Of a DNA stretch of 64,000 nt, positions 37,906-49,900 are shown in pieces. Location of the stretch: the NCBI GenBank assembly GCA_903813345.2, contig CAIIXF020000006.1, forward strand, positions 7,306,989 through 7,370,988, read 5' to 3'. A model generated the notes under the pieces. The model was not told the origin of the DNA. It searched no databases and saw only the letters and a list, made by a program, of their open reading frames with translations. Both the position numbers and the translations under genes were made by a program. Source of the stretch: Owenia fusiformis (Eukaryota > Annelida > Polychaeta > Sabellida > Oweniidae). Each line of letters begins with the position of its first letter. The first letter of the stretch is position 1.

Positions 37906-40900
37906 CTGCAATTTAAACGTTATTTAAAATATATTTTGAATAGTATCATGATACTGTCAGGGGAATATGGGGACTTGGCTCTCGGTCTCTGGGGACTCGG
38001 TCCGGAGTGAGGTTTACAGACAAGCCTAAGAGATTCATCTTTGATTACCATCTCATCAGTTTGTGTATTAACATTGATCTAACAAATAAAGTAAACCATT
38101 CGCAACAAATCCCACTTTCTATTAAAGAAGTCCGATTTAGAGAATTTAGTCCACCGCATTTTACGCTTGCTATTTACAGCGCTAGTGATAAAATTTGCCA
38201 CTTACCAGATCCAAATGCCAAATAGGCTATGGTTCCGACGAGAAGGATTGCTCCTTTGATATAGAACACAACCTGCCATTGTTCTTGAGTATTCTGAAAT
38301 GAAAAATGTGCAAATATTATACGTATAAATACACCCTCTGATAATATCCCCTAGCATTTTCACCACAGCATCATTTCTCTTTTGAAAGGCAAGAAAGGAG
38401 GGATTTCTTGTAAGATAAGGGGATTGCAATTTTGATTGGGTAGTTGGCATGGGTTATGATCGACATATTCTGATTGGATAGGGAAAGGATTATCTCTTAA
38501 TCCGATTATTTAAGAAGCTATCAAACTAAATAGATGTTCTTAGTTTGGCCTATAATGCCACTAGCCGATTGGGGAGCCATTCGATGTAAATTTAAATATC
38601 ATGAAATAAATAGTTTAACAAATAAAAAAGTGTTTTTATTTCTGGAATTGTGCCAAGAAATACGTTCACAGAAGTTGCCATGGCTTTATGGGTGATAAAG
38701 TTACGAATGATGTATTGAAACAGGAAGACAAACTAATTGGACTTATATAATATTTCTTGGTATGAAATGTTGACGTGTAAAAACAGGATAGTCAGATATT
38801 TAATCATGGTTATTGTGTTTCTTGTCGCGTATGCCCATCATGGTGTGTCTACCGCCAGAGGGACTCGTGAATCATTAAGTCGGTAACGTCGTTTTCGTTC
38901 TGTCACAATGATACACTAAATCAAAACTTGATTCCACATTTCGACGATCAGAACAATGGATAAAGACAAAATGTCATCACCTGGCTACAACTACAAAAAT
39001 GTGACAATTTGTTACAAAACGCCGACACCGAACACACACTGCCTTCGGTGGCTACAGCATTATGATACCATTTCTTTGTGATACCATAATAACTTGCTGT
39101 TATTCGGATACATAATTTAGGGTTTAGGTACATGTAGTTGGTAAAGCTGTGATCATCTTAAATGTGAAATACCCTTGTAAGATGTTCTGTTCAAACTTTA
39201 AAATGTCTCTCTGTGTCCACAGTCAAAGTATAAAATGTCATTCTTTTCAATTGCTTCATTTCGCTTCTTTGAAATAGAGCTCGTCACTTCACATACAGTT
39301 ATTACAATATACAACCAGCCTCTTACCACCCACAGTCGATACAAGTCCGTGCTCAAATGTCATAAAACAATGGCTATCTCTTTACACATGATATAAACGT
39401 AAGTAAACTGACACTAGTTTTTAATTAATAGCGGGAATGAAAGCATATGTTTATGTTGATAATATATGCTAATTTTATATTATAAAGAATAAAAGCTAAG
39501 TTACAGATAGATAACAATCATGTTTCCCCATATGTGTCCTGGATACGTTGTTGGCATTGTTATTATTCATCAACGTTTACGCGTTACACAGCTTAGAAAA
39601 GTAATCCAAGGATTACAATGGAGGTACAGTATACGATGCATTGAATAATAAACTCAAATGGAACATTAAGAAGAAACGTTTATCAACAAGTCATACGTAT
39701 GTTACTTACATCGGGGGTGAGAATTCCTATAAGGTACGGGCACACAAAGCCTGGTATGCAACCGACGCCATTACCAATACCGAACAACAGAGGGGCATAT
39801 TTAGGCGCAAAATCAATATAATTCACTACGAATCCGGCGCCATATTGGCAACCCATAGTGCTGACACCTAGCGTCAACATAACAATCGCTAAAATAGGGT
39901 GATGGCAGTCGATGTGTCCTAAGATTACGATACAAATGGCAGGTACCAATTCACCTGAAAAACAAGCATCTCTTTGTCTACATAATTCCAAAAGAGGATG
40001 GTCAATTGAGCATTTGCCCAATAACAATTTCTTAATTGGTTTATAAATCAGATTAAATAGACGTTCTAGACAGTTCTAAACGTTTTCATCGAATCATTAT
40101 ATTATATTCTGTGTTCAATGTCCATCAATTATTTTAGTTTATTGAGACCCTGCGCTGCCTTACCGATAGTATTGAACAATTTCCTAGCACCAGTTGTTGT
40201 CAATATCTTCTTGGCTCTCAGTAGATCGCTTAGCTGGCCAGACGTGACAACAAACGCCCAAAACAGTAAATATGGGATGGCAGAGAGAAGACCATTCTGA
40301 AAGTAATGTCAAGATAACGCATATTGTTAAGAATTCTTTTTGGTCTAAGCTAACAACGTGAATGATCTGATACCTCTTACTAATACTGTGTTCCAAAATT
40401 GACACATTTTCTCTTCTAAGTTGTAAAAGATATATTAAGAATCTTAATGTATTTCACATTTGAAACTGCTCCTCCAAAGCAGATAAATAAAAAAATCAGA
40501 CAAAAATGTTGTCCCTTTGTAATTGATATCTATTCTTATAATGCCTTTGATTTGCGGAAAAGGAAACAGTATTGTAATTCATATCAGAACCACGAAACAC
40601 GTTTCATATTTCTTTCTTATTGACTTGGCAAAACAACACAATATCAGGAGTTATAGAAACTAGATGAGTCGAGTTCAATGAGAGAGAAAGCATTATTACA
40701 AACATTATTCTAGAATAAATAGCTGGTTTCAGGTGAAATATAAGTGTATATGATCATAACTCTTGGCTCAAGACACTAAAAGCAATTGCAATATCAATAA
40801 ATACACGTACTGTTACATGTAGACTTATCCATGATGGAACATAACATAATGAAACATTTGATCGAGGCTATATTACCGATTTCACATCTAGTTTCAGAAC

Positions 40901-43900
40901 ATCTTTCATATAGGTGGGCATATTGGTAAGAAAGGCAAATGCTCCCCAGTTTCCAGCAAATTGCGCAATGAATGCTCCCCAGCATGGCTTTGACGTAGCG
41001 ATAGCCTTCCATGGTGTAGGGGTGTGCTGTAAAATAAAAAATCTACATTCTGAATTGTCACGTTTTTGGTCTTAGAACTAGTATGCAAAATTGCATCGCC
41101 GAAATTAGAATGAAGTAATATAAACATTTTGTGTCAAGATGAATTAATCTATTCTAAAGTTGAATATTTCGAAATAACAAATATTGAAACATGAACTAAT
41201 AGACGGGTACCCTTCTGGTTAATTAAATCTTAAAATGCCACAACTACATGTATATGGCTAAATGACATGCAAATAATTCTATTCTAAATCATATTTTTAC
41301 AACAATCAATATCAATTCCAATGTAGTTAAAAAACAGAGACCATTGTACCTCGTGATGTTTTCCAAATGTTACTTGATCACATAGTGAGTTCATGATGTA
41401 ACGTTTCTCTAACTTATTGATGCGGGGATGCTGATCGGGGGCATCAAATACAAAGATATTCCAGAATATGAACCAGACAAATGTAAGTATACCTGTAAAG
41501 TAAGTAAACATATACACAAACTGAGGAAAAGTGGTGCAATATGAGGACATATAATGAATGAATTCATACATGGATAGGGCTTGAATTACACCAACACTGG
41601 TGAACACAATACAAGAAAACATCAATTTCTTATACTGTTTTTAAATCGTTTGTCAAATTAAAACATACTCTATTTATTACCACTTTTATGAATACGTTGT
41701 ATATGACAAAGAAGGTGGCTGACAGAAATACATTTTTGACTTTGAGCAAGAACTTTATGTACTGTACAAAGGCTACTTACTAAAGAAGTAGAAGACCGAT
41801 GGCCAACCTCCATCAAAACCGTATTCGCACAGGACTCCAGACAATGGGAACGCTACTACATTTCCAAGGAACGCGCCTGAAACAAAAAAAAAGTTTTACT
41901 TTATTAATTATATGCAAGAGATTACAGCCTTCTATTCTTTTTGAGAAGTTGTAAAAAGCTATATTTTCTGGAAGGAGTCTAGGTTTATGCGATACATCGT
42001 TTAGGTTGAAAACAGATCTAGAAAGAAGTGATGAGTACGAATTAGAATCACTGCAAACATACCTAAGAAAGCAATTAAGACTGAAGCAAAGATCCCACCA
42101 TGATCAACACCATGCTCTTCATGACATTGTGTCATCGACATTAAATTCAAACATAACAAGTGGGACTCAGCTAATATGTGGTTTGACCTTTGTTTTTGCT
42201 TAAAACATATTTTATTTTAGCCTAAAGAACGAAATTAATTTACAACATCCATTTTTAAAGATGATTCTTGTTGATTTCTGGTGGTTCCTCGGCATAAAAA
42301 CATAATGCATGAATCAAATATATGTTTATGTTTATTTTCCATTTGACTTCTAAGTTAAAATGATCCTCAAGTTATGTTTTTTTGTTTCAATTTGTTTCTA
42401 ACAATGGTGGGAAACTTGTCAAGTTTGTCAACATATCAAATATCTTGAAAAAGTGCCATTATATAGAGACAACAATTATTACTGGAACATTAAAGCATCA
42501 AAGTCAAATAATCTTAATGAGAACTCATTATTTTGATTACATCCATTAACCCATAAACAAAGTCGTGTTATATCTAACGTTTTTTGAAGGGGAGACATAC
42601 CGCCCTATGCAGACAGATCGCCTAAAATTACATTCGCATGATACGAGACTCGACATTCACCAGGAAACTTGAAATAATTAGTCATCCATGGAGCTAATTA
42701 ACTTCTACTGCTTAATAAATGGTGAATGACTGTCAAATTAAGTTCGATAAACGTCTTGATATTTCAAGGTAACTCGTTTGAAAAGTGATGGCGATGGTTG
42801 AAATTACGATGTAAAGATAACACCGCAACGAAATATTTATAGATTTCTTTGAAAAACTAAGAAATATACATGACATATCAAATTTTACGAAACAGAAAAA
42901 ACATGTATAAATAGTAAGGCCTGCAGGTCCGATTCCCTCTGATAGCATTACATTGGTCTCTTATGTGCCATACAATTAAAATTTGAAACACAACTATTAT
43001 TCGAACTTATGATCGGACTTTAGTATGATATAACTTTATTTATTGAAGTACACATCATACTTAAGTCCGATCATAAGTTCGAATAATAGTTGTGTTTCAA
43101 ATATCAATTGTATGACATACACGAGACCAATGTTAGTGCGACCAGGGAGAATAAGACCTGCAAGCTTTACTATCTACACATATTTTTTCTGAAATATTTC
43201 GTTGTGGTTTTATCTTTACATCGTAATTTCAATGCAATCACTTTTCAAACGGTTTACATTGAAATATCAAGGCGTCATGCTATTCTCATACGCGTCCAGT
43301 ATTCGTCTGGTATAAGCCGAGATACTGGACGTAGACCTCCATATTTGATCCAGAGAGAGGTATGTGTGATTTTACTCGGTAGCCTGTGAGCGTTTTTACA
43401 GTATTTCCTTATCTAGAAACTGGCTCATCAGATTCAGTATCTTGAGGAACAAACAATTCTTATAAAATTACAGTCATTCATCTAGAATTTTTGTAATGTG
43501 GGGTTAAACACGGAAATTCTTTGATTTTTTCCCAGGAAATTCACGAATCGAGTCAGATTTCTTTTTATTTACCATTTCATTGACAAGATATGCACTTTTC
43601 TTGGGTATGGAATAAGAATACAGCTTACAGTCGGCAAATTTTAGCTTTGAAATGATCGAAAATAGAAAAAATGACGAAATTTAAAGAAAAACCGGACGAA
43701 ATGAAAATGTACTGTATTGTATTGTATTGTATTGTATAACTGGAGGCTGTATCGTTAGTTCATACACAAGAAAATTGCAGAAATGGTAAATAAAAAGAAA
43801 TATAACTCGAATCGTGTATTTTCTGAAAAATCAAAATATTTCTGTGCTTAACCCCACATTACAGAAAAACTAGATGGAAAACTGTCATTTTAGAAGGACT

Positions 43901-46900
43901 GGATGTTCCCAATGCACTGGGAATCCGATGAGCCTGTTTTCAGATAAAATTACACCTAACTCTCTCTGGATCAAAAATGGAGGTCTTTGTCCAGTATTTC
44001 CAGTTGTACCAGCAGAATAAAATACCGGACGCGTTTCTATTACCTGATACTTATAGAACTCAATGTGACTGCCATTCGCCATTTATTAAGCAATAAAAAT
44101 TAATTTACTTCATGGGTGGCAAAATGTTTCTAGTTTCCTGGTGAATGTCGAGTCTCGCATCATACGAATGTAATTTTAGGCGATCTGTCCGCATGGGTTG
44201 CTTACTCTTTGATTTTGTACATACCCATTTGATTTCACTGTTATTTTAGTTCAGAATTTATTTTAAAGAGTCTATGTGTTTGGTTGGTTAATTCAAGTTC
44301 ATTACCTGCGTAACAAAATCCAGTCAATTTTCCACGCTCCAATGGCGGTGCCCAATGAGCCCATAAACAATGCATCGATGGCCACACCACTCCCTAGAAA
44401 ATATAAGAGCTGGAAAGTCACCGGAAAACAATGAGACAGTCGTGTCTATATTTCTATTTCATTTTTATCACACATCCGAGGCCATAAGGCATGTACTACA
44501 AAGGCATAATAGGAGCGGAGCCAGAATCTAGAAGTTGGTGAGTCACAAATGCGAGAGATCATTTCGACTTGCTTTTCACGGTTTCTATTGAAAATATATT
44601 TGCACTAATATTTTTTTTGTAATTTTTTTCTGAGACAGTTGCCTCACTTGCCTCGTGTCAGGCTACGCCCATGCCCAATGGAAGTTTTATTTTCTCAGTG
44701 ATAAAATGTTTAATTATCCGATAAAATATAGGCTATGTGATCAAACATTCTTATTTATCAGTCTTTTATCTAACGCTTTGGACAAGTTCACCTCAATTCA
44801 AGAATCAGTCAAGGCCAAACGATCAACATGCAGGTATTTAGCTAACATTTTATGGGGACTGCTGTCATGTGGGGGCTATTGTGACCCTTGGTGATCCTAT
44901 CAAACGGGTAGATTGTAGTCTAATTAAAAACGAGACATTAACGGTATTGTTTTAATTTGTGAGGTATCAATACGATACAATTTTTCATCATAGCTTCAAA
45001 ATGTTGTCCACATTCATAACAGGGGGTGAAAATCAATTATTTGCCGTGTTCCCTTACATTCTCTCATTTTATAAACCATGAAAAATAGTATAAATGTCAG
45101 AGATTCCTTCTCCTGGTAGTTTCGTCCAGTGTGTTACTTTTTCCTTGAAGAAAGGAAGCACGATCGTACTAAACGAAATGCTGGGAGACTGTCAAAGAGC
45201 CCAGACCATTGTAATGGGCAATGAATGCTCAAGAACCTCTACACCCACTGTCGTTTTGCTCAAAGCCATATCTTTTAGAGAAAAAAGTATTTTACTCTTT
45301 ATGATGAAACTAATTGAAAGCATATCATGTATACGACACCGAATACGATTAATCATGATGAAATATTAATGTATGGAATTTCAAATTTTCTCTTGATCTT
45401 ATAAAATGGTATGGTATACAATGTGAGTGGATTACGCCTGAAATTGGAGAATCGACTCCGTGTTGATTAAATGCACTTATACTAAAACTTTGCCAATTCT
45501 GATGTCGCTAGATGGTGCTATGGTGCTTGACCAGATTTATGTGGATCGATATATTGAAGGTTGGTATTTTTAATTTTTAGGGGGAGGGGATGAGAGTTTA
45601 ATGGTCAAAACAGATGAACATTTATCAGTCCTATGCCTACAGATGTTTATACACTCTCAAACGATCCAGTAGGAGAAGAGGCTGTAAAATGAAGTAGTAT
45701 AGTTTTGAGTAGGGATACTAGCGGTTATTGGTATATTGTTGGTAATTTGGTTTCCTGTATGAATTTTTTCTCCCTTTCTGGCCCAACAAAGCGCCATCTA
45801 ATGTTTGATAAATGAATCGAGGTTTATTCCCAATAGGGAAGGTACCAATCTATCAGTATCGTGAAACATTTCCAAGTTTGGTTAGAACTGATAGGATTTT
45901 TATGTAGAACAGAAATCTTTTAAAACAGGTAGTTTTTTGGTGATAGCTCTCTCCAGGTTCATTTATCTCAAAATTCATGTGATCACTCACTGGGTACTTT
46001 TTCGCCGAGCTAGAGCTTTGCCCCTTATCAAGTTATGATATCGGACGTTATAAAGGTCATGGATGGGATTTTTAACTACAATATTGACATTGAGGAAATG
46101 AAACGACCAAACTAATTTTGGTTTAATCTCATAAATCTATAGGAATAGTTGCATGCGTATTGACTCAGTCAATGACACGGTCAAGAGAAAATAGGGCGAT
46201 CTTTCATTCACATGGTCACTAGTGATCCACTCGATTACGCTGGTTACCGAAACGGTAACACAATGTCGGAACACCGAATGTACGATTTTTCTCTTTTCCT
46301 TATTTCTCACGTTGTAGACAGAATTCCCACGACATTTTTATCACAAAAGTATTTGCGAACACATAGTTCACAAGACAACAGAATCGTTGATTTAATTCCT
46401 CACTTAACTTACATAAACGGTTTTCGAAAAACAGTTAAGATCTGCAATTTTAACCCATGTCGTTTATGTAACTTAAGTGAGGAATTAAATCGACGATTCT
46501 GTTGTCTTCTGAGCTATTTTTTCGCAAACATGTGCATTTTATAAAGCAATCGATACTGATACACGTTTGTGAGAATAGATGTTGGGATTCTACCTACAGA
46601 GCGTGAAATAAAGAAAAAAGAAAAATCGTACCTTCGATGTTTCGACATTTTTTTACCGAAACGAACCGTTTCGGTAACCAGCTTAATCGAGCGGATCACC
46701 AGTGATAGACACAACAGATTGGCATGTGCGTGACATAACGTGTAAGGGTAACCTTTTCAAGTTAATTTTTAACAAGCGGGGTATGCCTACCTGGCCAAGT
46801 CCAATGATAACCCTCAGTACAATGAGGAAGATGTAGCTAGTCCGGGCCGCTATCGGGGAGAGCAGAGTGGCGCACATACAAATAAACATCGCCCAGCCAA

Positions 46901-49900
46901 GAACTCGCTTACCCCCATATCGCTGAGCTAAAAAACCACCGGGGACATGGGACACCATGTAACCCCAGAAAAATGCTCCTAAAATTAGGCCTTGTATATC
47001 TTTCGTCCACACAAACTCTCCCTCGCGCTACAATAAAAAAGCAAGGCTATGTGAAGTAGCGGTCACACTAGCCGTGTAGGCTCACCGTTCGCCACCGTGT
47101 GGCTAATTATGGCCAGGCGGCGGTGCACGGTATGGCCACACGGTGGGTCGTTTCCCGCCCGTTGAGAAACGTTCAGGGAACGTTGCCGTCCATCCACACC
47201 CGGCGAATTTTTTGAGCATGCTCAAAACTTTTCCCGTTTGAGTAACGTTCGGTTGCGAACGGTGATAGCGGTACGGGAATGGTATAAGGACGGTGCGGCC
47301 GTTAAGGACATGTTCGCAGAGCGGTAATGGGACGATGGTGGACGTTGACTCTATCAGTGACGGGCTGCGAACGAGAGTGTACCGCTTGGGTACCGTCCGA
47401 TAAACGAGGTTCAAACGGGGGTTTGAAAGGTCACATAAAAAGGATTTTCACGGTACCAGCCGCTTAACGCTTAGGTAACAGTCCATTAACGTGTTAACGG
47501 CCTTATAACTGCTCCATAACATCCTCTAAACATCCTATTACCGTGAACTCGCAATTGTACCGCCTCGTGACGCAGTGTTGTCACCGTGTTCTGCCGTTTC
47601 AACAATTTTGCCTCCAGATTATTTAAATATTCAGGTATTGTCCAAGGTTTTGTCCCGTAAATCGAGACATCAATTCTTCGACTTTCTCATTTGTACTTTG
47701 AAGCCACAAATCCACTCAAACCACTTTGACAGAGATTCTTTTGAAGACACTGAGAAAAACAAGTTACAAATATATTTCTTTTATCATACACGAAGAAAAA
47801 AAACAAGGCATTAACATGACAAAATGTCACCACCTAGTTAGGTCATTGAAGGTCAAATGTCAAATCTTAAGTCAAATGTTGTCAGATTTGAATTTCTGAG
47901 AACACGTAGATGATTTTGAAATTTTTTTTTAGTCAATTTGAAGCAAGTTGAAAAAAGACCTTTTTGACCTTGAGAAGGTCATTGAAGGTCAAAGGTCAAA
48001 TCTAAAGTCAGATTTGAACTTCTGAGAATATGTAAAGTCAAATTTGAACTTCTGAAAAGATGTAGATGATTTTGAAAAAAAAATTTGGTCAATTTGAAGC
48101 AAGCTGAAAACAGACCTTTTTGACCTTTTTGACCTTGAATAGGTCATTAAAGGTCAAATGTCAAATCTAAAGTCAGATTTGAATTTCTGAGAACATGTAG
48201 ATGATTTTGAAAAAAAAATTAGTCAATTTGAAGCAAGTTGAAAAAAGACCTTTTTGACCTTTTTTGACCTTGAGAAGGTCATTGAAGGTCAAATGTCAAA
48301 TCTAAAGTCAAATCTAAAGTCAGATTTGAATTTCTGAGAACATGTAGATGATTTTGAAAAAAAAATTTAGTCAATTTGAAGCAAGTTGAAAAAAGACCTT
48401 TTTGACCTTTTTTGACTTTGAGAAGGTCATTGAAGGTCAAATGTCAAATCTTAAGTCAAATCTAAAGTCAGATTTGAATTTCTGAGAACACGTAGATGAT
48501 TTTGAAAAAATTTTTTAGTCAATTTGAAGCAAGTTGAAAACAGACCTTTTTGACCTTTTTTGACCTTGAGAAGGTCATTGAAGGTCAAATGTCAAATCTT
48601 AAGTCAAATCTTAAGTCAGATTTGAATTTCTGAGAACATGTAGATGATTTTGAAAAAAAAATTTAAGTCAATTTGAAGCAAGTTGAAAACAGACCTTTTT
48701 GACCTTTTTTGACCTTGAGAAGGTCATTGAAGGTCAAATGTCAAATCTAAAGTCAGATTTGAAGGTCAAATGTCAAATCTAAAGTCAGATTTGAATTTCT
48801 GAGAACATGTAGATGATTTTGAAAAAAAATTTAGTCAATGTGAAGCAAGTTGAAAAAAGACCTTTTTGACCTTGAGAAGGTCATTGAAGGTCAAATGTCA
48901 AATCTAAAATCAGATTTGAACTTCTGAGAACATGTAGATGATTTAGAAAAAAATTGAAGTCAGTCTAAACAGTATTTGTTAAGTTATAGGAAGTTGTAAG
49001 AAATTGTTACAGACGCCGGACGCCGGACGCCAACCTCCAACCACCAACCACCAACCGCCGTCGCAAAAAACGGAGACCATAACAATATGTCACCACTTTT
49101 GGTGGTGACATAATAAATTGCAAAAATGATTAAAGCTCAAATAAAAGTGAAAATAAATGTCCAGTTAGCATTATAAGCCAAACTTCGAACTATCAACTGT
49201 TTTATGCAGTTTACGTGATCTTTCTGTTCACGTTACCGTCCATCAAAAAGTTGTGAAAGCTTTATTTCTCATTTACACGACCAATTATATAAGAAAAAAT
49301 TAATAGGGTGGCCGATTTCTGTCAGAAAATTCAATAAAACTGCAATATTCATGTTCATGACAACTTAACGTTCACCCATTAATCCCTTAATGATTAAGCT
49401 ACGGTATAACAAAGATGTGAAGTCTTCCGTGAATTTTCGAGTGATACCCTTCTGAGTTATTTGATTAATTTAAAAAGGCGCGACGTCACCAGCGTGCAAA
49501 AAGTCAATATTTTTTGGTATATAACTCAAACGACGCAGGTCTAAGACCTGTAATATATACGTTGACGCAATTATCACAAAATATATGTAGTTGCCGTTTT
49601 ACAAAACGTTATAAAAATAATATAAAACACCGCCGTCTTTTTTCGAAATCAAATAAGATTTGGCATATTTTTATTAGTGATTCAATAAACTGACTTCAAT
49701 TCCAATTCGAGTACAGTTCACTTCGAATCCCTCCATTTTAATGAGGAAAAATATTTCTAAACGTTGGAGGGGAGTAAAGGTTCAATCTGTACCTTCCAAT
49801 AACCACCCTATGCTTAGTGAGCGGACCTAATTTCAAGGGCGATGGTAAAGACGAGACAGGGCGCCCAAACCTAACTATGGCGGACCAGCAGTAAGTTTAT

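Noticed and set aside
40118-40300. Plus-strand open frame over SLC17 exon 8
   Set aside because: A shadow of the minus-strand exon, which has clear splice sites and homology.
43090-44082. Two mirror-image frames encoding similar LIQRE-type peptides
   Set aside because: The similarity arises because the region is an inverted repeat; neither frame looks like a protein.
45094-45369. 91-codon open frame in SLC17 intron 3
   Set aside because: No splice signals in phase with the neighbouring exons and no domain similarity.
47103-47414. 103-codon open frame in the GC-rich element end
   Set aside because: It sits in GC-rich subterminal sequence where stop codons are rare and shows no transposase motif.
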